Below, piece by piece: positions 1 to 6,668 of a stretch of DNA of 27,018 nucleotides; position 1 is the first letter of the stretch; each line of letters begins with the position of its first letter. Below the pieces are notes generated by a model. The model was not told the origin of the DNA, did no database searches, and was given only the letters and a program-made list of their open reading frames with translations. Source of the stretch: an uncultured Ruminococcus sp. Its GTDB lineage: Bacteria; Bacillota; Clostridia; Oscillospirales; Ruminococcaceae. The stretch spans positions 1 through 27,018 of the forward strand of contig UQQA01000018.1 in the NCBI GenBank assembly GCA_900543105.1, given 5' to 3'. A program made the translations under genes and the position numbers.

Positions 1-436
1 TAACTGTACCTGCCTTGGGGTTAGGCATAAGGCCACGGGGACCGAGAACCTTACCGAGCTTACCAACAACGCCCATCATATCAGGGGAAGCGATAAGAAC
101 GTCGAAATCCATCCAGTTTTCCTTGAGGATCTTCTGTGCGAGATCATCAGCGCCAACATAATCAGCACCTGCAGCCTTTGCTGCTTCTTCCTTTTCAGGC
201 TTGCAGAATACGCAAACTCTTACCTTCTTACCTGTGCCGTTAGGAAGTACAACTGCACCTCTTACCTGCTGGTCAGCGTGACGGGAGTCAACGCCCAGAC
301 GGATATGAACCTCAATTGTTTCATCGAACTTAGCCTTTGCTGTCTTGCAAGCAAGGTCAAGTGCTTCAGCTGTTTCATAAAGCTTTGCGCTGTCAACAAG
401 CTTTACACTTTCATTATATTTTTTACCGTGTTTCAT
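1..436 (-). CDS. rplA: 50S ribosomal protein L1 (partial, C-terminus off the window)
   Basis: L1 binds 23S rRNA helices 76-78 to form the mobile L1 stalk, which helps deacylated tRNA leave the E site. In many bacteria it also represses its own mRNA. The visible 145 codons start MKHGKKYNESVKLVD and include the conserved stretch LGKVLGPRGLMPNPKAGTV near the cut, typical of L1. A full L1 is about 230 residues, so roughly the last 85 lie beyond position 1. The start ATG is at 434-436 with an AGGAGGA ribosome site 11 bases upstream (448-454). It is the last visible gene of the rpmG-secE-nusG-rplK-rplA operon, separated from rplK by a 124-base structured gap. Recognition is certain; only the 3' end is unseen. 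Confidence 0.97.
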   Translation of the reverse strand, partial: MKHGKKYNESVKLVDSAKLYETAEALDLACKTAKAKFDETIEVHIRLGVDSRHADQQVRGAVVLPNGTGKKVRVCVFCKPEKEEAAKAAGADYVGADDLAQKILKENWMDFDVLIASPDMMGVVGKLGKVLGPRGLMPNPKAGTV

Positions 437-560
437 TATTAATTTATCCTCCTTTAAGTGGTAATGCCCTTATCAAAAGGGCTGTCCCATAACAGATCGG
501 GACGTGTAGCGGAATGTTCCTCCCACCATAGCTGCGAAGAAAATTCAGTTAAAATTTCAA
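437..560 (-). promoter_or_regulatory. Structured rplK-rplA intergenic region, candidate L1 autoregulatory site
   Basis: Read in the mRNA direction, this gap holds a purine-rich GGTGGGAGG stretch (about 516-528). A GTCCC/GGGAC hairpin follows (484-503), then a GCCCTT/AAGGGC hairpin (466-482) that ends about a dozen bases before the rplA ribosome site. From memory, GGTGGGAGG resembles the 23S rRNA segment at the base of the L1 stalk. Autoregulation by L1 is known in other bacteria; its presence here is inference from position and resemblance. Confidence 0.45.
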
Positions 561-986
561 TCAGTCAACAACTTCTACGCCCATGGAACGTGCAGTACCT
601 GCGATCATGCTCATAGCAGTTTCGATGGTTGCAGCGTTAAGGTCAGGCATCTTTGTTTCTGCGATCTTGCGGATCTGATCCTTAGTGATCTTACCAACCT
701 TGGTCTTGTTAGGAACTCCGGAACCGCTTTCGATACCGATAGCCTTCTTGATAAGAACGGCTGCGGGAGGAGTCTTAGTGATGAATGAGAAAGAACGGTC
801 TGCATATACTGTGATAACTACAGGAATGATAAGGCCGATATCGTTCTTAGTTCTCTCGTTGAATTCCTTTGTGAATGCCATAATATTTACACCATGCTGA
901 CCGAGAGCAGGACCAACAGGGGGAGCAGGAGTAGCCTTACCTGCAGCGATCTGAAGCTTAATTAAGCCAACAACTTTCTGTGCCAT
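561..986 (-). CDS. rplK: 50S ribosomal protein L11
   Basis: L11 binds the GTPase-associated region of 23S rRNA and takes part in factor-dependent GTP hydrolysis and in the stringent response on the ribosome. The 141-residue protein has the usual family length. It begins MAQKVVGLIKLQIAAGKAT and carries the proline-rich PAPPVGPALGQHGVNI segment of the N-terminal domain and the C-terminal rRNA-binding domain ending ARSMGVEVVD. The ATG is preceded by a GGAGGTG ribosome site. It lies between nusG and rplA, the standard order. A small GGGTCT/AGATCC hairpin (1013-1029) lies in the 71-base gap on the nusG side. No anomaly was seen. Confidence 0.98.
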   Translation of the reverse strand: MAQKVVGLIKLQIAAGKATPAPPVGPALGQHGVNIMAFTKEFNERTKNDIGLIIPVVITVYADRSFSFITKTPPAAVLIKKAIGIESGSGVPNKTKVGKITKDQIRKIAETKMPDLNAATIETAMSMIAGTARSMGVEVVD

Positions 987-1057
987 ATTGAATGCACCTC
1001 CGTAATATAGAAGGATCTAAAAAAGACCCATACAGTTTATGTTTTTTACCGACAAGA

Positions 1058-1594
1058 TCAATACTCGTCAGTTTTTACAACCTTTGAAATTTCAAGAGTT
1101 GCAAGAGTTTCTCTGCCGAACATCGATACCGATACGTCAACAGTCATATCTTCGGTATTGACATTCTTAACTTCTCCGACAAAGCCTTCCATTGTACCGG
1201 AAGTGATCTTGACTCTGTCGCCCTCCTTGATATTAACTTCAACTATAGTTTCGTTAGTATCAACACCGAGTGCGGCAACTTCCTTATCGGAAAGCGGAAC
1301 AGGCTTTGACGCAGGTCCGACGAATCCCGTCACGCCTCGTACATTTCGTACAACGTACCAAGAATCATCGTTCAGAACCATTTTCACGAGAACATATCCC
1401 GGGAAAATCTTTCTGTCAACCTCACGCTCCTTATTTGTTTCGGTAAGCTCCTTAACATGTTCGGTCGGAATGCTTACCATTGGGATAAGGTCACGGAGAT
1501 TACGGTTTTCGACAACTTTATCGATAGTATCTTTTACCTTATTCTCATAACCGGAATAGGTGTGAATGACATACCATTTTGCTGTTTCTGACAT
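1058..1594 (-). CDS. nusG: Transcription termination/antitermination protein NusG
   Basis: NusG binds RNA polymerase through its N-terminal NGN domain and couples transcription to Rho or ribosomal protein S10 through its KOW domain. The sequence shows the NGN opening (KWYVIHTYSGYENKVKD), the FPGYVLVKM core and VRNVRGVTGFVG, then a KOW motif around EGDRVKITSGTMEGFVGEV. The ATG at 1592-1594 was chosen over an in-frame ATG 21 bases upstream because an AGGAAG ribosome site sits about 8 bases before it and the product then starts MSETAKWYV like other NusG proteins. The length of 178 residues is normal. It is co-transcribed with secE, 27 bases away. Confidence 0.97.
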   Translation of the reverse strand: MSETAKWYVIHTYSGYENKVKDTIDKVVENRNLRDLIPMVSIPTEHVKELTETNKEREVDRKIFPGYVLVKMVLNDDSWYVVRNVRGVTGFVGPASKPVPLSDKEVAALGVDTNETIVEVNIKEGDRVKITSGTMEGFVGEVKNVNTEDMTVDVSVSMFGRETLATLEISKVVKTDEY

Positions 1595-1621
1595 TCTTCT
1601 ATCTTCCTTTCGCAAAAACGC

Positions 1622-1933
1622 TTATATGCCAAGACTGAGCTTGAGCAAAGCGGCGAGTCCGCTGTCGATTCCCCAGATTACTATACCGCAGACGCACATT
1701 GCAACAAGAACGACCGCAGTATTGTTGATGACCTTCTTTTTGCTCGGCCATACAACCTTTTTGATCTCGCCTTTCAAATCCTTGAAGAACTTGGCAACAG
1801 GGTTCTGTTTTTTCTGACCCTTAGCCTTTGCCTTGGCATTATCCTTCACGATCTTGTCGGCTTTGGCTTCTGCCTGAGCAACGATGGATTTTTTTGACGG
1901 CGATTTAGCTTGATTTTTTTTGCTATCAGCCAT
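1622..1933 (-). CDS. secE: Preprotein translocase subunit SecE
   Basis: SecE is the small clamp subunit of the SecYEG protein-conducting channel. The 103-residue product has a long lysine/alanine-rich N-terminal extension (about residues 1-48), the conserved amphipathic segment FFKDLKGEIKKVVWPSKKKV, and a single transmembrane helix near the C-terminus (TAVVLVAMCVCGIVIWGI). The ATG at 1931-1933 was preferred over a GTG six bases upstream because the GGAAGAGG ribosome site is correctly spaced from it. The charged extension makes it longer than the roughly 60-residue minimal SecE of some Firmicutes. It sits between rpmG and nusG, the classic arrangement. Confidence 0.95.
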   Translation of the reverse strand: MADSKKNQAKSPSKKSIVAQAEAKADKIVKDNAKAKAKGQKKQNPVAKFFKDLKGEIKKVVWPSKKKVINNTAVVLVAMCVCGIVIWGIDSGLAALLKLSLGI

Positions 1934-1948
1934 TTTCACACCTCTTCC

Positions 1949-2098
1949 TTACTTGGTTTCTTTGTGAAGAGTATGCTTCTTGCAGAACTTACAATACTTA
2001 TTCATTTCAAGTCTGTCCGGATCGTTCTTCTTGTTCTTCTTGGTATTGTAGTTGCGCTGCTTGCACTCTGTGCAGGCTAATGTTACCTTTACTCTCAT
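1949..2098 (-). CDS. rpmG: 50S ribosomal protein L33
   Basis: L33 is a small zinc-ribbon protein near the ribosomal E site. This 49-residue product starts MRVKVTLACTECKQRNY. It carries two CxxC pairs (CTEC and CKFC), marking it as the zinc-binding form rather than the cysteine-less form made under zinc shortage. The start at 2096-2098 is supported by an AGGAGGTG ribosome site; an open frame continues upstream but has no such site and does not look like L33. It is the first gene of the operon, 15 bases before secE. The tRNA-Trp gene found beside rpmG/secE in some Firmicutes is absent here. Confidence 0.96.
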   Translation of the reverse strand: MRVKVTLACTECKQRNYNTKKNKKNDPDRLEMNKYCKFCKKHTLHKETK

Positions 2099-2147
2099 AT
2101 CGGCACCTCCTATTAAATGTCCTCTTTGTGAGAACGTTTCGATTTCG

Positions 2148-2275
2148 CAGGAACTTATGTCCCTGTGCCTCCCTCTGTGGCAATTTCCGATACAAAGCTT
2201 TAGCGGCTCTGTACACTTTGTCGAGAGGTCATGTCCCATATTTTCGGGCACAAAAAATAGACCTCTGCAAGAGGT
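2148..2275 (-). promoter_or_regulatory. Structured 5' leader of the rpmG operon
   Basis: The leader between the promoter and rpmG is about 180 bases. At its 5' end lies a perfect ACCTCT/AGAGGT hairpin (2261-2275) followed by TATTTTTT. Closer to rpmG is a stem CAGGGAC/GTTCCTG with a four-base ATAA loop (2148-2165). A CAAAG/CTTTG stem with flanking complementarity lies between them. The pairing is visible directly; function is unknown. An attenuator or a ribosomal-protein or zinc-responsive leader are possibilities. Confidence 0.4.
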
Positions 2276-2281
2276 AGTTTT

Positions 2282-2311
2282 ATTCTACCACATCCGGAGG
2301 TCATTTGTCAA
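2282..2311 (-). promoter_or_regulatory. Sigma-A type promoter for the rpmG-secE-nusG-rplK-rplA operon
   Basis: On the minus strand, TTGACA (2306-2311) and TAGAAT (2282-2287) are separated by 18 bases. This is a near-consensus housekeeping promoter placed just upstream of the structured leader. Confidence 0.75.
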
Positions 2312-2347
2312 GTGTTTTTTCGTAATTTTCAATAATTTTTTCTCAAA

Positions 2348-2368
2348 AATTTCTACAGACGAGAAATT
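2348..2368 (-). terminator. Weak hairpin terminator candidate after the ThuA-like gene
   Basis: A 7-bp AATTTCT/AGAAATT stem with a 7-base loop immediately follows the stop codon and runs into TTTGAG on the minus strand. The stem is AT-rich and the T tract is short, so it would be a weak terminator. Confidence 0.4.
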
Positions 2369-2369
2369 C

Positions 2370-3074
2370 TCACTTTATTTCGTGACATTCGGGAAGCTTT
2401 CTCGGCGCATCGGGAGAATACACCCAGTGAACGGCATTTGTGATTATCCTTTGTATCTCTGGCATAAAATATATCGGATATTCCTCATGTCCCGGCTGAA
2501 AATAGAATATCTTTCCATAGCCTCGGGTAAAAGTAACTCCGCTGCGGAATTTTTCTCCATTACTGAAAGTTCCCTCAAACACGATATCATCGGGCTTCGG
2601 GATATCGAACCACTCGCTGTACATTTCTTCGTGTGGGATATCTATCACCGAAGGAACTCCGTTCGCTATCGGGTGTAAAGTCTTGACACATTGCAGTGTT
2701 TCGCTGTCGTTATTGCGCCAGTTCAGCGACATCGTTGTTCCCATAAGTGCTTTCATTATCTTTGAACAGTGTGCCGAGTGCAGCGCGATAAGCCCCATTC
2801 CACCGAGGACAGCCTCTTGCATCAACCGAACATTTTCATCGGTTATCTCTTCGTGACGGGCGTGCGCCCACCATATCAGAACATCGGTATTTTCGAGCAT
2901 TTCCTCGGAAATACCCTGATTTTCCATATCAAGAGTTGCACACCGAACCGTTATATCTTCGTCAGTGTCAAGAAAATCAGCTATACAGCCGTGTATTCCT
3001 TTTGGATAGACTTTAGCTATACCCTCATATTCACGTTCATGAACATACTCGTTCCATACAGTTACTCTTATCAT
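2370..3074 (-). CDS. ThuA-like protein, trehalose-utilization family (class I glutamine-amidotransferase-like fold)
   Basis: The 234-residue cytoplasmic protein opens with MIRVTVWNEYVHEREYE and contains DVLIWWAHARHEEI, IALHSAHCSKIM, TLHPIANGVP and YGKIFYFQPGHEEYPIYF. All are hallmarks of the ThuA family, whose members are linked to trehalose and related sugar oxidation but mostly lack a proven reaction. It overlaps the upstream isomerase/epimerase gene by four bases (ATGA), so the two are translationally coupled. Together they probably handle an intracellular sugar derivative such as a 3-keto-sugar or an inositol-like compound; the substrate cannot be read from sequence. Start choice is fixed by the overlap. 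Confidence 0.85.
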   Translation of the reverse strand: MIRVTVWNEYVHEREYEGIAKVYPKGIHGCIADFLDTDEDITVRCATLDMENQGISEEMLENTDVLIWWAHARHEEITDENVRLMQEAVLGGMGLIALHSAHCSKIMKALMGTTMSLNWRNNDSETLQCVKTLHPIANGVPSVIDIPHEEMYSEWFDIPKPDDIVFEGTFSNGEKFRSGVTFTRGYGKIFYFQPGHEEYPIYFMPEIQRIITNAVHWVYSPDAPRKLPECHEIK

Positions 3075-3877
3075 TCAAGCATACCTCTTAAATTTTCCGC
3101 CGACTTTTTCATAAACGAAAGCTGGTCATAAGCACCGAAATGTTCTATCGTAAAAATGCCGTCATAGCCGCTCTTGGCAAGCTCTTTTACAATATGCGCA
3201 ACAGCAACACAGCCGTCACCCGTCGGGCAGGCATACATTTCCGTTCCGTCAACGGCACATTTCATTTCGCAGCGTTCATCGGGTGTCATACTTCTGTCCT
3301 TGCAGTGAACGTGTACGATGTACGGCTTCAAACGTTCAAAAGCGTAATTCTCCGATTCGGCGCTGTACATAAAATTACCCGTATCAAAAGTTACCTTTAA
3401 ATATGGTATCTCATTTACGAAGTCCAACATTCTCTCCGAGGTCGATATCGGACTTAGAAAATCATCAAAATCCTCGATAGTCGGTGTAAGACCTTTTTCG
3501 TGTGCATACTCGCAGACATTTTTCATTGCCGCAAGCATTTTTTCACGCTCAATTTTCATAACGTACTTATCATTTGCCGAATAAAATCCCGGAATAAGCA
3601 TAATTTTCTCCGAGCCAAGCTCCGACGCTCTGCCGCAGTGATAAATCGCTCCGCTGAGGTCATCCGAATTCACAAAATCATAAAATCCATATACGGACGA
3701 AATTTTCATGCCCGAATCGGCAAGAAGTGCCGCTGTTTCGTCGTTTTTCAGATCTGCGATATCGAATTCAAGATAGTCTATCCCAAAGCTTTTAGCGATT
3801 TTAAGAATCTCGGGAACAGTTTTGCCGCTCTGATGTGCAGCTTCGCAGATATGATGATAAAAAACGGACAGCTTCAT
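3071..3877 (-). CDS. Sugar phosphate isomerase/epimerase family protein (TIM barrel, AP endonuclease 2-like)
   Basis: The 268-residue product has the xylose-isomerase-like TIM-barrel layout. It shows GIDYLEFDIADL early, TPTIEDFDDFLSPI with a candidate metal-binding glutamate, VTFDTGNFMYSAE with the family Asp, IVHVHCKDRSM with the metal-site histidine region, and GYDGIFTIEHFG with the final glutamate. Family members isomerise or epimerise sugars and inositol derivatives. The ATG has a GGAGGTATG ribosome site upstream and a strong promoter 32 bases beyond. It is the first gene of a two-gene operon with the ThuA-like gene. No symbol is given because the substrate is unknown. Confidence 0.85.
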   Translation of the reverse strand: MKLSVFYHHICEAAHQSGKTVPEILKIAKSFGIDYLEFDIADLKNDETAALLADSGMKISSVYGFYDFVNSDDLSGAIYHCGRASELGSEKIMLIPGFYSANDKYVMKIEREKMLAAMKNVCEYAHEKGLTPTIEDFDDFLSPISTSERMLDFVNEIPYLKVTFDTGNFMYSAESENYAFERLKPYIVHVHCKDRSMTPDERCEMKCAVDGTEMYACPTGDGCVAVAHIVKELAKSGYDGIFTIEHFGAYDQLSFMKKSAENLRGMLE

Positions 3878-3908
3878 TTTCGCATACCTCCACGGTTAGA
3901 TTATTTTC

Positions 3909-3937
3909 ATTATACCATATTGAATATATTTTTTCAA
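3909..3937 (-). promoter_or_regulatory. Sigma-A promoter of the isomerase/ThuA operon
   Basis: Minus strand TTGAAA (3932-3937) and TATAAT (3909-3914) are separated by exactly 17 bases, about 30 bases before the start codon. Confidence 0.8.
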
Positions 3938-3968
3938 CACAAAATTTTGCAAAAATCCACTTGACGGC

Positions 3969-4051
3969 GACGTATGTTTATGATAAAGTAATCATTGTCA
4001 AAAAACAACGTATCTGCGTTCGTTGAAACTAACTTTTTCATAAACAACGTC
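3969..4051. repeat. Imperfect inverted repeat upstream of feoA
   Basis: The arms 3969-3990 and 4030-4051 both begin GACGT and share TGTTTATGA plus an A-rich tail, differing by a one-base indel and a few substitutions. The same TGTTTATGA occurs again at 4168-4176, and AACTAACTT occurs at 4027-4035 and at 4158-4166. So the gap between the divergent operons carries repeated motifs that look like regulator sites. The regulator is unknown. Confidence 0.6.
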
Positions 4052-4103
4052 AATTCGATTAGATAATACAGTAAATCGCACGATGATTTTGTATAATAAT
4101 CGA

Positions 4104-4132
4104 TTGACAGAACCGCAGAAAAAAGTTATAAT
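4104..4132 (+). promoter_or_regulatory. Sigma-A promoter of the feo operon
   Basis: TTGACA (4104-4109) and TATAAT (4127-4132) are separated by 17 bases, a full-consensus promoter 58 bases before feoA. A strong promoter such as this would be expected to need repression when iron is sufficient. Confidence 0.85.
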
Positions 4133-4146
4133 AGGCTTACTTATAA

Positions 4147-4166
4147 AAGTTATTGCCAACTAACTT
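4147..4166. promoter_or_regulatory. Palindromic operator candidate at the feoA start region
   Basis: AAGTTA and TAACTT flank an 8-base centre, giving a 20-base near-palindrome just downstream of the predicted transcription start. Placement and form fit a DtxR/MntR/Fur-type metal repressor site. The identity of the repressor is inference. Confidence 0.5.
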
Positions 4167-4189
4167 ATGTTTATGAAAGAGGAAATTTT

Positions 4190-4438
4190 ATGACGCTTAA
4201 CGAACTTGAAACAGGCGAAACTGCGGTGATAACAGCCGTAAGAGGCGATGGCGCTCTGCGCTGCCGTCTGCTTGATATGGGACTTATCCCCAAAACAAAG
4301 GTAATGATACGCAAGGTTGCTCCTATGGGCGATCCGATCGAGCTTTTTCTGCGCGGATATGAGCTTACGATACGCCTTGACGATGCAAAGCTTATCGATA
4401 TTATCCCCGAAACAAACAATAAGGGGGTATCGGTATGA
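4190..4438 (+). CDS. feoA: Ferrous iron transport protein A
   Basis: FeoA is a small SH3-like cytoplasmic protein needed for Feo-mediated Fe(II) uptake, thought to act on FeoB. The 82-residue product has the typical pattern: MTLNELETGETAVITAV, then LRCRLLDMGLIPKTKV with the conserved LxDMGL, and PIELFLRGYELTIRLDDAKLI. The ribosome site is GAGG about 9 bases before the ATG. It overlaps feoB by four bases (ATGA), so translation is coupled. It lies downstream of a consensus promoter with an operator-like palindrome, consistent with metal-responsive control. Confidence 0.95.
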   Translation: MTLNELETGETAVITAVRGDGALRCRLLDMGLIPKTKVMIRKVAPMGDPIELFLRGYELTIRLDDAKLIDIIPETNNKGVSV

Positions 4439-6438
4439 TATTTGCACTTGCGGGAAACCAGAACTGCGGCAAGACCACGCTCTTCAACCAGCTCACGGGT
4501 TCAAATCAGCATGTCGGAAACTTCCCCGGCGTTACCGTTGACAGCAAATCGGGCAGTGTCCGCGGACTCAAAGACTGTAAAGTTGTTGACCTTCCCGGTA
4601 TTTACTCGATCAGACCTTATACGAATGAAGAGATAGTCACCCGTGATTTTCTAATTGAACAAAAGCCGAATGCGATAATCAACATCGTTGACGCAACGAA
4701 TATTGAGCGAAATCTTTACCTCACGCTCCAGCTGCTCGAAATGAACATTCCGACAGTGCTTGCGCTGAATATGATGGACGAAGTGCGAAACAACGGCGGA
4801 ACTATCGACGTTGAAAAGCTTTCGGCAAATCTCGGTATTCCCGTTGTTGCCATAAGCGCAGCTAAGAACGAGGGCGTTGACGAGCTTATACAGACCGTTT
4901 ACGAAACAGCTGCAAAGAAGCTTCTCCCGACAAAGAAAGACTTTTGCAGTGGCGCAGTTCACCGCTGTATCCACGCCGTTACGCACCTTATCGAAGACCA
5001 CGCCGCTGCTGCGGACATCTCCCCACGTTTCGCCGCAACCAAGCTTGTCGAGCAGGATCCTTACATAATCGAAAAGCTTCGCATAAACGAAAACGAGCGT
5101 GATATGATAGAACACAGCGTTTCCGAAATGGAATCCGAAACGGGACTTGACCGAAATGCAGCTCTCGCCGATATGCGCTACACCTTTATCGAAAAAGTCT
5201 GCGCAGACACGGTCGTAAAATGTCACGAAAGCAAGGAACACGCCCGAAGCGTAAAAATAGACAAAATTCTCACGGGAAAATACCTTGCTATCCCCGTTTT
5301 CATCATCATTATGCTGCTCATCTTCTGGCTGACGTTCGATGTTATCGGCTCATTTTTGAGCGATCTTCTGAGCCTTGGCATAGATAAAGCAACAAGCATT
5401 GTTGACACCGCTCTGACAGCTTACGGACTTAATCCCGTTGTACACAGCCTTATAATCGACGGCATTTTCTCGGGTGTCGGCAGCGTTCTGAGCTTCCTGC
5501 CGATAATCGTCGTGCTGTTCTTCTTCCTCTCGATGCTCGAGGACAGCGGATATATGGCTCGTGTTGCGTTCGTTATGGATAAGCTTCTGCGAAAGATAGG
5601 TCTTTCGGGACGTTCATTTGTACCGATGCTGATAGGCTTCGGCTGCAGCGTTCCTGCGATAATGGCTACAAGAACGCTTTCCTCCGAACGTGACCGCAAA
5701 ATGACGATATACCTCACCCCGTTTATGAGCTGCAGTGCAAAGCTGCCTATCTACGCAGTTTTCACGCAGGCATTCTTTGTGAAATACAAGGCACTTGTGA
5801 TGATATCGCTCTATGTCGGCGGAATAATTGTCGGGATCCTATGCGGACTTATTATGAACAAAACGCTTTTCAGAGGAAAACCTGTTCCGTTCGTAATGGA
5901 GCTGCCGAACTACCGTCTGCCGTCACCGAAAAGCGTTGGAATGCTGATGTGGGAAAAGGCAAAGGATTTCCTGCAGAAAGCATTTACAGTTATTTTCGTT
6001 GCAACTATTATAATATGGTTTTTCCAGACATTCGACCTCAGATTCAATGTTGTTTCCGACAGCTCGGACAGTATCCTCGCTGCGATAGGAATGTTGATAG
6101 CACCGATACTCAAACCGCTCGGCTTCGGCGACTGGAGAGTTTCCACTGCCCTCATTTCAGGCTTCACGGCAAAGGAATCGGTGGTTTCAACGCTTGCCGT
6201 TCTCACGGGTTCAAACATTTCAAACCTCAGCGAAGTTCTCGGAACGGTATTCACACCGCTCACAGCTGTAAGCTTCTTGGCCTTTACACTTCTCTACACA
6301 CCATGCGTTGCTGCAATTGCGGCTGCAAAGCGTGAACTCGGAAGCGGCTGGGCAGCATTTGCACTTTGTTTGTTCCAGTGCTGCGTAGCTTGGGTCGTTT
6401 CGTTCGCTGTTTATAACATTGGCGGTTTACTGGTATAA
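4435..6438 (+). CDS. feoB: Ferrous iron transporter FeoB (GTPase and permease)
   Basis: FeoB moves Fe(II) across the cytoplasmic membrane and carries an N-terminal G domain. Visible GTPase motifs are G1 GNQNCGKT (residues 7-14), the G2 region PGVTVD (31-36), G3 DLPG (52-55), G4 NMMD (112-115) and G5 SAAK (141-144). A helical NFeoB domain follows to about residue 260. The C-terminal membrane part starts at about residue 282 and holds two Gate-type regions, including GFGCSVPAIMATRTL and FTAKESVVSTLAVLTG. At 667 residues it is shorter than the E. coli protein (about 773) but normal for Firmicutes. It is coupled to feoA and followed by the small Cys-rich partner. Confidence 0.97.
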   Translation: MIFALAGNQNCGKTTLFNQLTGSNQHVGNFPGVTVDSKSGSVRGLKDCKVVDLPGIYSIRPYTNEEIVTRDFLIEQKPNAIINIVDATNIERNLYLTLQLLEMNIPTVLALNMMDEVRNNGGTIDVEKLSANLGIPVVAISAAKNEGVDELIQTVYETAAKKLLPTKKDFCSGAVHRCIHAVTHLIEDHAAAADISPRFAATKLVEQDPYIIEKLRINENERDMIEHSVSEMESETGLDRNAALADMRYTFIEKVCADTVVKCHESKEHARSVKIDKILTGKYLAIPVFIIIMLLIFWLTFDVIGSFLSDLLSLGIDKATSIVDTALTAYGLNPVVHSLIIDGIFSGVGSVLSFLPIIVVLFFFLSMLEDSGYMARVAFVMDKLLRKIGLSGRSFVPMLIGFGCSVPAIMATRTLSSERDRKMTIYLTPFMSCSAKLPIYAVFTQAFFVKYKALVMISLYVGGIIVGILCGLIMNKTLFRGKPVPFVMELPNYRLPSPKSVGMLMWEKAKDFLQKAFTVIFVATIIIWFFQTFDLRFNVVSDSSDSILAAIGMLIAPILKPLGFGDWRVSTALISGFTAKESVVSTLAVLTGSNISNLSEVLGTVFTPLTAVSFLAFTLLYTPCVAAIAAAKRELGSGWAAFALCLFQCCVAWVVSFAVYNIGGLLV

Positions 6439-6444
6439 AATCAC

Positions 6445-6470
6445 ACTGTAAAATCATTATACTTTACAGT
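6445..6470 (+). other. Intergenic hairpin between feoB and the small Cys-rich gene
   Basis: An 8-bp ACTGTAAA/TTTACAGT stem with a 10-base loop lies seven bases after the feoB stop. It has no immediate T tract, so a processing or stability element is as likely as partial termination. Confidence 0.4.
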
Positions 6471-6507
6471 ATGATATCGATATTTCTGTTTTTTCAAAGG
6501 AGTTTTT

Positions 6508-6666
6508 ATGGGGTTTGCCGATTGGACAGCGCTTGCGCTGATAGGTTTCGCAGTAGTTTGTGCTGTAATTTATATTATAAAAAGCAGGAAAAGCGGAAAA
6601 GGCTGCTCAGGCTGTCCATACTCGGGCAGCTGCGGTCAGAAATGCGATAAAAACAAGAAAGGATAA
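6508..6666 (+). CDS. FeoB-associated Cys-rich membrane protein
   Basis: This 52-residue gene is short enough to be missed in routine annotation. It encodes an N-terminal transmembrane helix (about residues 7-24, TALALIGFAVVCAVIYII), a basic stretch, then a cysteine cluster CSGCPYSGSC and a further Cys at residue 46. This matches the small FeoB-associated Cys-rich membrane proteins found after feoB in Firmicutes, whose role is unproven but could be Fe(II) handling or sensing on the cytoplasmic side. The ribosome site AAAGGAG precedes the ATG, and queH begins two bases after the stop. The family call is confident from context and motif. Confidence 0.9.
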   Translation: MGFADWTALALIGFAVVCAVIYIIKSRKSGKGCSGCPYSGSCGQKCDKNKKG

Positions 6667-6668
6667 CA

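Noticed and set aside
1934..1948. Expected tRNA-Trp gene between rpmG and secE
   Set aside because: The gap is only 15 bases and no cloverleaf is visible here or upstream of rpmG.
1949..2251. N-terminal extension of L33 to 100 residues
   Set aside because: The extra 51 residues have no ribosome site and no resemblance to L33; the region is better explained as a structured leader.
5910..6263. Antisense and alternate-frame open frames within feoB
   Set aside because: They are frame shadows without ribosome sites inside a gene with all FeoB motifs.
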